Below, in pieces: positions 42,306-50,507 of a DNA stretch of 64,000 bases. Each line of letters starts with the position of its first letter. The first letter of the stretch is position 1. The DNA is taken from positions 310,001-374,000 of the forward strand of contig NZ_JACONZ010000001.1 of assembly GCF_014287275.1 (NCBI RefSeq). Direction: 5' to 3'. The notes under the pieces were generated by a model. It had not been told where the DNA came from. It saw only the letters and a program-made list of their open reading frames with translations, and made no database searches. Position numbers and translations under genes: made by a program. This DNA is from Anaerofilum hominis (GTDB lineage Bacteria > Bacillota > Clostridia > Oscillospirales > Ruminococcaceae).

Positions 42306-43018
42306 AAGCATTTTTGTACAGCATCGGCCTGCAGTGGAGGATGGACCTGCGAAACCGGGAGATCGTGATCCTTTACTACGCAGTGCCGCTGGTGTTTTTT
42401 CTCTTCATGGGCGCTGTCTTTTCCGCCGTGATGCCGGGCTCCGAGCATACGCTCATCCAGTCGATGACCGTGTTCGGCATCACGATGGGGGCGATGCTGG
42501 GCAGCCCGGCGGCGCTGACCGAGACCTACGGCGGGGAGATCCGCAAGGCATACCGGGTGGGCGGGGTACCGCTGTGGACCGCCGCCGCCGGCAATCTGTT
42601 TTCCGCCTTTCTCCACCTGCTTCTCATGAGCACGATCATTTATCTTGCGGCCCCGCGTCTTTACGGTGCGGCGGTCCCCCAGCGCCCGGCGGTCTTTTTT
42701 GCCGAGCTGGCGCTTTTTCTGTTCGCCTGCCTGTGTGTGGGCACCCTGCTGGGCCTGCTTGCCCCCAACTCTGCGCGGCTGACCATGCTGTCCCAGCTCA
42801 TCTTCCTGCCCTCGGTGCTGCTCTCCGGCGCCATGATGCCGGTATCGTTTCTGCCGCGGGCGCTGCAGGCCGCAGGCAAGCTGCTGCCCGCGACCTGGGG
42901 TTACGGGCTGCTCTGTGCGGAAAGCTTTGACCTGCCGGCGGCACTGGTGCTGCTGGGGATCGCCCTCGCCTGCCTTGTGCTGAGCGCCTGGCGGCTGCGG
43001 CGGCTGGGGCAGGAGTGA
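42302..43018 (+). CDS. ABC-2 type exporter permease
   Basis: 238 residues with six membrane segments: VILYYAVPLVFFLFMGAVF near 20-38, then segments around 60-75, 100-120, 135-160, 165-190 (LSQLIFLPSVLLSGAMMPVSFLP, the conserved ABC-2 loop) and 212-230. It overlaps the ATPase gene by ATGA. It is the membrane half of the MerR-controlled exporter, probably for a hydrophobic drug or peptide. Confidence 0.93.
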   Translation: MKAFLYSIGLQWRMDLRNREIVILYYAVPLVFFLFMGAVFSAVMPGSEHTLIQSMTVFGITMGAMLGSPAALTETYGGEIRKAYRVGGVPLWTAAAGNLFSAFLHLLLMSTIIYLAAPRLYGAAVPQRPAVFFAELALFLFACLCVGTLLGLLAPNSARLTMLSQLIFLPSVLLSGAMMPVSFLPRALQAAGKLLPATWGYGLLCAESFDLPAALVLLGIALACLVLSAWRLRRLGQE

Positions 43019-43727
43019 GCATCCCTCCCCCGCGCTCGTTCCCACCGCCGGGCGTCTCTCCCCAGCGACAATGAGCGCGCCCTGTTTTTCTATTTTCAGA
43101 TTTTCAGGGGGTTCCGGGTGCAGCCTGACGGGAATTTTTCAAAGCCATCTGCCGGGTGTCCCGCACTGCGAAGTATGCCCCCGAGGTATGTCCGGCAGCC
43201 GGACCGCGGCCCGGGCAGGGCCTGTAAAAAGCGCTCAGCAGCAGACGCCGCAAAAGACAGCCGCGATAAAAACGCTTTCGCCCAGCCCCCGCGTCTGCCT
43301 GTCTGCACCCAAATCTGCCGCCTGCGGAAGCGATCTGTCTGCTTCTCGGGCCGTTTTATGCGGAAAACACATTTCTCCTGTTTTAGCCGCGGGACCCTTT
43401 TGGGGGGCTGCTGCCGCGGCCAATCCCGCAGCTTTTCCATGCAATAAAAAAACAGTCTCCGCAGCTCGGAGACTGTTTTTTTATTTTCGTCCTGCTTTTT
43501 GACAGGCCTGCCAAAAAGGACAAGGCACGGCGGCCCTGACAAGCCGTTTTAACGGTCCCCGGCAGAGGAAAAAGCCGCGGCGATACCCGCTGCCTCCGCT
43601 CTGCGAAACAGCGGCTTTGTTGGCGGGGCGGCAGTTCGTCCCCGCCGTCCGCTTTTAGGCCGGGGGAAAATCCGGCGGCAAAAGCCCCGCGGCGCCCTCG
43701 CCCCCCGCAGGATGCGCTCGCCCGGCG
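43019..43727. other. 709-bp gap between convergent operons
   Basis: It contains the terminator at 43445-43482. Open frames on both strands have no start signals or family motifs. I see nothing else I can support. Confidence 0.5.
43445..43482. terminator. Strong bidirectional terminator
   Basis: AAAAAAACAGTCTCCG cagct CGGAGACTGTTTTTTT, symmetric A and T tracts. It lies about 430 bp after the permease gene, so the exporter transcript may carry a long 3' tail. Confidence 0.9.
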
Positions 43728-44945
43728 CTATTTCTTTCTGCGCAGGATCGACCCTGCGGGCAGCGGCCGGGGCACGGGCAGGGTGAACTCCATCATGGCA
43801 TGGGGCGTGGAGCTAATCTCCTGTCCATCGGCATCCCGCAGCCAGGCCGGCGCAAAGGGGAGCACCGAGCCGTCCGGCAGCAGCGCCTCAATAGTCTCTC
43901 CCAGTTCAAACTTGCCCCGCTGGGTACAGACGGCCGCAGCAGCGCCGTAGCGCTCCACCACCGCCACGATCTGCCAGCCCCGCTGGTAGCGGTCGTCGGT
44001 GACGTTCTGCACGGCAAATTCCCGCCCCAGATAAAAGCCCGGAGAATAGCGCCGATGACTGGACTTTTCCAGCTCCGCCAGGGTCTCTGGCGGGCAGAGG
44101 TAATCCGCCGGGTCTTCGCCGATCGCGTCGATGGCCCGCCGGTAGGCGGCGGTCACGCTGGCGACATAGTAAAAGCTTTTGGCCCGTCCCTCCAGCTTGA
44201 AGCTGTCGACCCCGGCGGCGGCCACCCGGCCGAGAAAGGGGGCCGCGCAGAGGTCCTCGGCGCTGAGGATATAGCTGCCCTCTTCGTTCTCGCCGATCTC
44301 AAAATACTCTCCGGGGCGCTTTTCCTCCACCAGGGCGTATTTCCACCGGCAGGGCTGGGCGCATTGGCCCCGGTTGCCGTCCCGGCCGGTCATGTAATTG
44401 GACAGCAGGCAGCGCCCCGACACGCTCATGCACATGGCCCCGTGCACAAACGCCTCGATCTCCAGACCTGCGGGCGCTTTTTCGCGGATGCCGGTAATCT
44501 CTTCCAGCGTGAGCTCCCGCGCAAGGACCACCCGCTTTGCCCCCAGCTCGTAGGCAGCTGCCGCTGCGGCCCAGTTGACGATGCCCGCCTGGGTGGAGAC
44601 ATGCAGCTCCAGCTCGGGCGCATACTTCTTCGCCAAGGAAAGCACCCCCAGGTCCGCCACGATCAGCGCGTCCGGGCCGATCTCCCGCAGGGCGGCGAGA
44701 TATCCGGGCAGCGCGTCGATCTCCTCGTTGGTAGGCATGGTGTTCACGGTGATATACATCCGTTTTCCCGCCGCGTGACAGAGTTTCGCGGCGGTATCCA
44801 GCTCTTCCATTGAAAAATTCTTCGGCGCTCCCCGCATGCCGAACCGGTCTCCCGCCAGATAGACCGCGTCTGCGCCGTAGAGCAGCGCAAAGCGCAGCCG
44901 CTCCATATCCCCCGCAGGGGCCAACAATTCCGGGCGATGCCGCAT
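43728..44945 (-). CDS. Peptidase U32 family protein
   Basis: 405 residues with the U32 hallmark EAFVHGAMCMSVSGRC followed by LLSNYMTGRDGNRGQCAQPCRW (read as two adjacent segments, about 165-200), whose Cys residues probably hold an Fe-S cluster. The N-terminal barrel begins PELLAPAGDMERLRFALLYGADAVYL. Family members act in RNA hydroxylation (TrhP/RlhA) or as putative proteases; tRNA/rRNA hydroxylation is the better guess, unproven. The start at 44945 (GGAGAACGGAAAG upstream) is preferred, because a longer frame begins inside the upstream terminator stem. Confidence 0.92.
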   Translation of the reverse strand: MRHRPELLAPAGDMERLRFALLYGADAVYLAGDRFGMRGAPKNFSMEELDTAAKLCHAAGKRMYITVNTMPTNEEIDALPGYLAALREIGPDALIVADLGVLSLAKKYAPELELHVSTQAGIVNWAAAAAAYELGAKRVVLARELTLEEITGIREKAPAGLEIEAFVHGAMCMSVSGRCLLSNYMTGRDGNRGQCAQPCRWKYALVEEKRPGEYFEIGENEEGSYILSAEDLCAAPFLGRVAAAGVDSFKLEGRAKSFYYVASVTAAYRRAIDAIGEDPADYLCPPETLAELEKSSHRRYSPGFYLGREFAVQNVTDDRYQRGWQIVAVVERYGAAAAVCTQRGKFELGETIEALLPDGSVLPFAPAWLRDADGQEISSTPHAMMEFTLPVPRPLPAGSILRRKK

Positions 44946-44963
44946 CTTTCCGTTCTCCCCCTC

Positions 44964-45002
44964 AAAAAGCACCGGGCCCCTCTGCTGAAACCGGCCCGGT
45001 GC
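44964..45002 (-). terminator. Terminator after mltG
   Basis: GCACCGGGCC / GGCCCGGTGC, 14-nt loop, then TTTTT on the minus strand, 19 bp before the U32 start codon. Confidence 0.85.
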
Positions 45003-45288
45003 ATCTGTCTTTTTTTAATTGCGGACCCCGCAGGACCGCAAAAACGGTCCGCTGTAAGGTCGCTGCGGCAGCCCGGCCGCAGCGATGCCGCCCCCTGACG
45101 GCATATCTCCCCCCTGTCCCCGCAGGGCAGCCCGGGCAGCGGCCTGGAACAACAGCCAAAGGCTGTTTTGTTTCGCTTCGCCGCAGCCCTGGGCCAGGCC
45201 GCAGGGCCGCTCACAAACGGCCTGCGGCTACTTGTGAGGGGCGCCGACATGGAACCGCCTCCCGGCGGGCGCTTTGTGCTGCACCCGG
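45003..45288. other. GC-rich gap after mltG
   Basis: About 285 bp with short inverted pieces (CGGACC.. and GGCCGCAGG..) but no gene. Presumably the 3' untranslated region of mltG before its terminator. Confidence 0.45.
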
Positions 45289-46398
45289 TTACAGGCTGCC
45301 GTTCACTTTCCAGGCCCGGTCCACATTGGCCTGGTGCTCGGCGGCCGTGGCGGCATAATAATACTTGCCGGTCAGGTCTGTCACAAAGAAATAGCAGGGG
45401 CTGCTCCCATTTTCACTCACCAAGGCGGTATTGGGCTCCACCGTGGCCTGGATGGCGTCCAGCCCGGGGTTGGAGATCGCGCCTGCGGGCAGGCCCACGT
45501 GTTCGTAGGTGTTATAGGCGGCGTACAGCTCGGCGGGGATATTCTCCCAGCCGCCGTAATAGGGCGCCACCCAATTGTAAAGATAATTGTTGTCGTCCGG
45601 GTTTTGCACATAACTGCTGGCGTTGCTCTCCAGCCGCGGGTAGGGCGAGCCGTCCGTCAGCCGGTTCAAAAAGACCTCCGCCACGTTTCTGTCCTCGGCG
45701 TTGCCCGCCTCTTCCTGCACAAAAGAGGCCAGAATGACCGCTTCGTCCAGGGTCATGCCGCTGTCTGCGATCTTTTGGCGCAGCCCGGCATCCACCCGGC
45801 GGTCGAACTCGCCGTAAAAGGTGTCCACATAGTTGTAAACGCTGTCGTCCACATGAAACTCATACGTCTCAGGGAACAGATAGCCCTCGCACTTCATGAA
45901 ACGCGCGGTGTTCTGCGGGATCTGTCCCCAGAACTCATACTGGGAAAAATCGCTCCCGTCCTCTCCGTTGGCACAGGCCAGGAATTCCTCCGCCGTGCAC
46001 AGGCCCGCATCCTCCATGCTCTGGGCGATCCCCAGGGCCGGCGTGCCCTCCGGGAAGGTCAGCTGCACCACGTCCCGCTTGGCCGGGGTCTGCAGCTCGG
46101 TGATGATGTCGTCATAGCTCATGCCCGGGGCCAGCGTAAAAGTGCCGTACTGCAGACTGGGGCCAGCCCCCGTCTGCTTCAGATAAAGGCGGAAGAAAAA
46201 GCCGGAGCCGATGATGCCCTCCTCCTCCAGGCGGTCGGCGATGGCGTTGGGGCTCTCTCCCTGTTCCACTACAAACTGCTGCCGCTGGCCGGGATTTCCT
46301 GTGCCGTCCGCCTCTGAGCGGTAATACAGATAGCCGCCCCCCAATGCCAAAACGCAGACCAGCATCAGGGCCGCCAGGATCGCGAGTACTTTTTTCAT
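45289..46398 (-). CDS. mltG: Endolytic murein transglycosylase MltG
   Basis: 369 residues; membrane-anchored (helix about 4-26) with an extracellular LysM-like region and the YceG catalytic domain. It cleaves nascent glycan strands. Motifs: FPEGTPALGIAQSM, CEGYLFPETYEF, the catalytic helix ILASFVQEEAGN, VAEVFLNRL and NTYEHVGLPAGAISNPG with AIQATVEP. In many relatives the helix reads ASIVEKE; here the first Glu of that pair is Gln while the second is kept. AAGGAAGG precedes the ATG. Confidence 0.95.
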   Translation of the reverse strand: MKKVLAILAALMLVCVLALGGGYLYYRSEADGTGNPGQRQQFVVEQGESPNAIADRLEEEGIIGSGFFFRLYLKQTGAGPSLQYGTFTLAPGMSYDDIITELQTPAKRDVVQLTFPEGTPALGIAQSMEDAGLCTAEEFLACANGEDGSDFSQYEFWGQIPQNTARFMKCEGYLFPETYEFHVDDSVYNYVDTFYGEFDRRVDAGLRQKIADSGMTLDEAVILASFVQEEAGNAEDRNVAEVFLNRLTDGSPYPRLESNASSYVQNPDDNNYLYNWVAPYYGGWENIPAELYAAYNTYEHVGLPAGAISNPGLDAIQATVEPNTALVSENGSSPCYFFVTDLTGKYYYAATAAEHQANVDRAWKVNGSL

Positions 46399-46552
46399 GA
46401 AAACTTCCTTCCTTTCCGGGGAATGCCGGTCTTTCGGCTGCGAACAGCGCAGGGCGCAGTGTTTTTCCGCGCCCGCCGCTTTTTTCAGATCAGCGAGCGC
46501 CTCGCCGCAAGGGTCACGGGGCGTTTTTCTGCGCTCTGCAGCGCCCCGGGCT

Positions 46553-47098
46553 TTAAAAATTGGGGTAGATCGACTGTTTTACCTTTTCCGCCGCCGCGTC
46601 GCCGCGCAGCGCGGCGATCAGCGCAAGCGCAAACTCCTGTGCCACGCCCGCGGCGCGCCCGGTGATGACCTTTCCGTCCCGCACCACCGGCTCGCCGGTA
46701 AAAGCGCCATGCTCCATGTGCTGGCTCATCGTGGGGTACATCGTCCCCTTTTTGCCGTCCAGCAGGCCGTTGGCGTCCAGCACCCAGGGCGCAGCGCAGA
46801 TGGCGGCCGCAAAGATGTCCCGCCGCCGCGCCTCGGCCAGGGCTCGGGAGACCTCCGGGGAAGCGAGCAGGTTGGTGGTGCCCGGCAGGCCGCCGGGCAG
46901 CAGTACCATCTCCGCGTCCTGCGGCAGCTCAAAACCGCGTCCGTCCAGGTCGGCGCGCACCGTCACCCTGGCGCTGCTGGTCACCTCGGTCCCTGCAATG
47001 CCCACGGTGGTCACCTCGATCCCCGCCCTGCGCAGCAGGTCCACGGGGAACAGCGCTTCGACCACTTCGAACCCATCCGCCAAAAACTCATAAACCAT
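46553..47098 (-). CDS. DJ-1/PfpI family protein
   Basis: 181 residues: the DJ-1 fold with FLADGFEVVEALFPVDLLRRAG, the nucleophile elbow AAICAAPWVL (reactive Cys about 104) and VITGRAAGVAQEFALALI. Family members act as glyoxalase/deglycase or stress-response proteins; the exact activity is uncertain. The ATG at 47098 is preceded by AAAGGAGCGG. It is the last gene of a minus-strand set with the GNAT and DUF2156 genes upstream. Confidence 0.93.
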   Translation of the reverse strand: MVYEFLADGFEVVEALFPVDLLRRAGIEVTTVGIAGTEVTSSARVTVRADLDGRGFELPQDAEMVLLPGGLPGTTNLLASPEVSRALAEARRRDIFAAAICAAPWVLDANGLLDGKKGTMYPTMSQHMEHGAFTGEPVVRDGKVITGRAAGVAQEFALALIAALRGDAAAEKVKQSIYPNF

Positions 47099-47143
47099 GG
47101 TTACCGCTCCTTTATACAATTGTTTTCCGCTCCGCTGCCCTGC

Positions 47144-47974
47144 TCAGTCGCACATCAGCGACATCGAAGGCTCTTCCAGCTTTTTTTCTCCCGCCAGCCA
47201 CTTGAGCATGCCGTAGGGCCGCGCTTCCCCCTCGCCCAGAAACACCTCTCCGTAACGGGGCAGTTCCAGCAGTGCCCGGTCGCAGGCGGTGTGCTGGCGC
47301 GCAGCTTCCAGGATGCGGGTCGCCGCGAGGTTTCCTGCGGCGGCCAGCTCTTTGAACACCAACGTGTCCCCCTGGGTAAAAAACACCCCATACCCATCTT
47401 CGGTCTCCACCGTGGTGGCGCCGTCCGTGTACAGGTTCTGCACCATGGCCGCGTGCGCCTGCGGCTCAAACGCCACATAGGGCGGCTCAAGAAAGCGCTG
47501 CCGCGCCGCCGCCAGCCGCTGCGCCGTCAGGGTGTCGAACTCCGCCTGCGCCCACAGGTTGGGCCGGATCTCCTTTTCCACCAGCCGGTGGTAAAAGCGC
47601 GTCTCATAGCCCAATCCGGCATAAAAGGAGAACAGCCGTTCCCCCTCCGGCACCAGCACTGCGAAGTCGCGCCCCCTGCGGGCGGCCTCGGCGTGGATGC
47701 CGTCCAGCAGGCCGCTCATGACCCCCTGCCCGCGCAGATCGGCGCGGGTATTGACCCCATACAGATACACTCCCCGCAGCTGCCCCATCGTGACCGGCAC
47801 CGCGCAGGCGGAGGCGATGGGCGCGCCGTCCCGCTCTTCCAGCCAGACGTTTTCAAGACCGGCAAACCGGTCAAAGACAAAATCAATAAATTCGGGCCCG
47901 TCCCCAAACGCTTCGCGCCAGAGCGCGGCGAGCGCAGGACGGTCGCTTTCCGTTGCCGTGCGCATTTCTCTCAT
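47144..47974 (-). CDS. GNAT acetyltransferase with Eis-like layout
   Basis: 276 residues. The N-terminal GNAT domain (about 1-150) has the acetyl-CoA loop VNTRADLRGQGVMSGLLDGI and FAVLVPEGERLFSFYAGLGYE. The C-terminal half resembles the second domain of Eis-type proteins, ending in a sterol-carrier-like segment. The substrate could be an amine or protein. AAGGGAAGG precedes the ATG at 47974; another in-frame ATG lies three codons later. It is 29 bp from the DUF2156 gene, so they form an operon. Confidence 0.88.
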   Translation of the reverse strand: MREMRTATESDRPALAALWREAFGDGPEFIDFVFDRFAGLENVWLEERDGAPIASACAVPVTMGQLRGVYLYGVNTRADLRGQGVMSGLLDGIHAEAARRGRDFAVLVPEGERLFSFYAGLGYETRFYHRLVEKEIRPNLWAQAEFDTLTAQRLAAARQRFLEPPYVAFEPQAHAAMVQNLYTDGATTVETEDGYGVFFTQGDTLVFKELAAAGNLAATRILEAARQHTACDRALLELPRYGEVFLGEGEARPYGMLKWLAGEKKLEEPSMSLMCD

Positions 47975-48003
47975 GCGTCCTTCCCTTTGCGGATTACAGG
48001 GAC

Positions 48004-48900
48004 TCAGCCCCCGCTGCGCAGCACCGCGCAGAACTTCTTTTCCAGGATCGCCGGGTTATAGGAAAGCTTTGCCTTGCGCAGGCCCTCCTCCCCCAGGTCC
48101 TCCTCCCGGTTGATATATCGGTACGCCCCGCCAAAAGCCCGGGCATACTCCCGGTTGATGATCGGGTAAGCGCCGTTGACGTCGTGCCAGGCCTTTTCCA
48201 CATGGGTGCCCAGCACCTCCGCGGATATCTTGCTGCCGTAGCAGAACGCCACCAGCTGCCCGCCGGTGCGGACCAGCCCGCCCACCAGGCCCAGTTCAAA
48301 ATAGTGGTCGAACACCATCTCGATGGCCCGGTGCTCCCGCGCCAGCCCCTCGTCCGCGTCGCAGCCGTAGGTCTGGCACCAGCGGTTATTGAAAGCGCGC
48401 ACCTCGGCCAGATTTTCCGGCGCGATGGGTTCAAACACATAATCCGGGTGATCCTTGCCGAAGCGGCTGATGTGGTTGCGCTTTTTTTGAAAGATCTTCC
48501 CCGGCAGCTCCTGCAGATCGGTGGACAGATAGAGATAATCCTCTTCGTCCCGGTCCTCGCTGAAAGTGAATTTCCCGGGGAACAGCGCCTCGACCACAGC
48601 GACCTCGCTTTCCGGGATGGAGTAAAACATCGGCTCTTTGCCGGCGGCCAGCGCGTCCTCCACGCAGGCGCTCAGCACCGCCTCCAGATCTTTCCCCCCG
48701 ACCGGGTAAAGAAAGTGATGATGGGTGCGCCCGATGTTGCGCGCCACCACATAGTCCCGGTATTCGGCGATCTCGGTCCCGTAAACATGGCTCCACATAT
48801 AGACATTGGCGAACGCGAACTCACAGGACCTAAAGCCCGCGCCCTCAAGGCGCGGCCTGGCCCATTCGCCGTCCGCCGCGGTGATCTCATGAAATTGCAT
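48004..48900 (-). CDS. DUF2156 phosphatidylglycerol lysyltransferase-like protein
   Basis: 298 residues with two GNAT-like halves: a C-terminal half with GGLVRTGGQLVAFCYGS, KAWHDVNGAYPIINREYAR and the end YINREEDLGEEGLRKAKLSYNP, characteristic of the soluble DUF2156 proteins related to the MprF synthase domain. They are thought to transfer aminoacyl groups from tRNA to lipids or peptides, but membrane domains are absent here. Co-transcribed with a GNAT gene 29 bp downstream. Precise substrate unknown. Confidence 0.88.
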   Translation of the reverse strand: MQFHEITAADGEWARPRLEGAGFRSCEFAFANVYMWSHVYGTEIAEYRDYVVARNIGRTHHHFLYPVGGKDLEAVLSACVEDALAAGKEPMFYSIPESEVAVVEALFPGKFTFSEDRDEEDYLYLSTDLQELPGKIFQKKRNHISRFGKDHPDYVFEPIAPENLAEVRAFNNRWCQTYGCDADEGLAREHRAIEMVFDHYFELGLVGGLVRTGGQLVAFCYGSKISAEVLGTHVEKAWHDVNGAYPIINREYARAFGGAYRYINREEDLGEEGLRKAKLSYNPAILEKKFCAVLRSGG

Positions 48901-48994
48901 AAACCCGTTCCCTTCTCAATTTGTTGCCTGGGCGCCCGCGCGCCAAAATCGCGCCGGCCGCGCCTTTTTTGAAACCGCACAGCGGTCCTTTTTG

Positions 48995-49657
48995 TTACAG
49001 GGCCTGCCGTGCCGCCGCCAGCACTTCGGCGGCGATCTCGTCCAGGGGGCGCATCGCGCCGTCCCTGCAGCAGCGGATGGAGCACCACCCCAGCCTGTCC
49101 GCGCAGTAAACGGCCGCGGCCCTGCTTTTTTCCAGATAAACCACGTCCCGCTCGTGGATGTCCTTTTTCTCTTCGCGGCCCCCGTAGCGGCCGCTCATGA
49201 GCCGCTGGCTGACGGCCGGGTCCACGTCCAGATACAGCACCGCATCCGGCGCCGGGATGCCGATCTTGCCGTACTCAAAATCAAACAGCCAGTCCAGATA
49301 GGCGTCCCAGCCCGTCCGGGGCAGTTTGGAGCACTGATGCACGGCGTTGGAGGTGGTGTACCGGTCGGCGATCAGCACCCCGCCACCCTCATAAAAGCCT
49401 CCCCAGTCGGTCTTGAAACCCGCAAAGCGGTCCACCGCGTAAAACGTGGAGGCCGCGTAGGCGTTTACATCGTCCGGGCGGCGGCCGAACTTTCCCCCCA
49501 GATACATTCTGACCAGCGCACTGGACGGTGATGCATAGTTGGGAAAGCTGATCTTCCGGCTGGCGATCCCCTCCCGCTCAAAAGCCTGCTGCAGCAGGGC
49601 GCTCTGGGTGGCCTTGCCGGAGCCGTCCAGCCCCTCGATCACGATCAGTTTGCCCAT
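48995..49657 (-). CDS. Thymidylate kinase-like protein
   Basis: 220 residues: P-loop GLDGSGKATQSALL (residues 9-22), DRY motif ADRYTTSNAVHQ with the thymidine-binding segment, and a lid with GRYGGREEKKDIHERD. It phosphorylates dTMP to dTDP. It starts 3 bp after the thyX stop, so the two dTMP-handling enzymes are made together. The lid is longer and the DRY context differs slightly from classic Tmk, so a second dTMP kinase elsewhere in the genome is possible. Confidence 0.92.
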   Translation of the reverse strand: MGKLIVIEGLDGSGKATQSALLQQAFEREGIASRKISFPNYASPSSALVRMYLGGKFGRRPDDVNAYAASTFYAVDRFAGFKTDWGGFYEGGGVLIADRYTTSNAVHQCSKLPRTGWDAYLDWLFDFEYGKIGIPAPDAVLYLDVDPAVSQRLMSGRYGGREEKKDIHERDVVYLEKSRAAAVYCADRLGWCSIRCCRDGAMRPLDEIAAEVLAAARQAL

Positions 49658-49660
49658 GTT

Positions 49661-50437
49661 TTATTTCACCAGCTCCTCTTTCAAAGCCGCATAGCGGTCC
49701 CGCACCTCTGCGGCGCGGCCGCAGCTCATCCTGCCCTCCGGGCAGGGGCCCTTGACGCAGGGCGGCCCGGCTTTGGCAAAAAGAGCCGGCGCGATCGGAT
49801 AAACCAGCCGCAGCATCTCCTCCGCCAGCGCCCGGATCTCCCACTGGGCCCGGCTGCAGCACCGGTGCGCGAAAAAGTTGTAAAGGCTGCGGGCGTTCAT
49901 CGTGACGATCATCTTGGTGTCGCATGCGTTGGGCAGCACAAAGCGCGCGTCTTCAATGGCCAGCTTCTCGGCTTTGCGGGCGGCGGACTTTTCCTCCTCC
50001 CCCGCTTCCATCAGGGCTTTTTTGTGGTCTTCTTTCAGCAGCGAGGCGATCTTTTCATAGCTTTCGGCCTCTGCGCGCATCATCTCGAGATAGGCCTCTT
50101 TCGCGGCCTCATTTTTTTCGATCTCCGGCGGCACCACATACTCAAAGTTTTCCAGCCGCACATAGCGCTGGCTCTGCACGCTGTACGAGGCGATGCGGTG
50201 GCGGGTGATCTGCGCCAGCAGGCTGCGGGACACCCCCTCGATGGCAAAGGTAAAGCTGACGTGTTCGACAGGGCTTTCGTGCCCCATCTCCGCGAGGCGC
50301 AGCACGAACTCGCGCGCCTTTTCGGCCGTCAGCCCCTCCAGCAGTTCATCCACGCCGCAGTGGGCATAGCAGAGCTTTGCCGCCGCTGCAACAATCTTTT
50401 CCGGTTCCGGCGTATAGGCCAGCAGCTGTACTTTCAT
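49661..50437 (-). CDS. thyX: Flavin-dependent thymidylate synthase ThyX
   Basis: 258 residues; methylates dUMP to dTMP with methylene-tetrahydrofolate, FAD and NADPH. The ThyX motif [14 protein letters not shown] starts at residue 79, and the conserved [13 protein letters not shown] and [13 protein letters not shown] follow the family pattern. The C-terminal extension has Cys residues ([17 protein letters not shown]). Start: ATG 50437 with AAGGATGG upstream. Coupled to the thymidylate kinase gene. Confidence 0.96.
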   Translation of the reverse strand: MKVQLLAYTPEPEKIVAAAAKLCYAHCGVDELLEGLTAEKAREFVLRLAEMGHESPVEHVSFTFAIEGVSRSLLAQITRHRIASYSVQSQRYVRLENFEYVVPPEIEKNEAAKEAYLEMMRAEAESYEKIASLLKEDHKKALMEAGEEEKSAARKAEKLAIEDARFVLPNACDTKMIVTMNARSLYNFFAHRCCSRAQWEIRALAEEMLRLVYPIAPALFAKAGPPCVKGPCPEGRMSCGRAAEVRDRYAALKEELVK

Positions 50438-50507
50438 GCTCGGTCCATCCTTTCTATCCCCTCTGTTCTGTCCCCGGGGGCGCACAGGTCCCGCGCCCGC
50501 GCAGGGC

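Noticed and set aside
43096..43542. Basic minus-strand frame of 148 codons
   Set aside because: Its beginning lies across the terminator at 43445-43482 and it has no motif or start signal.
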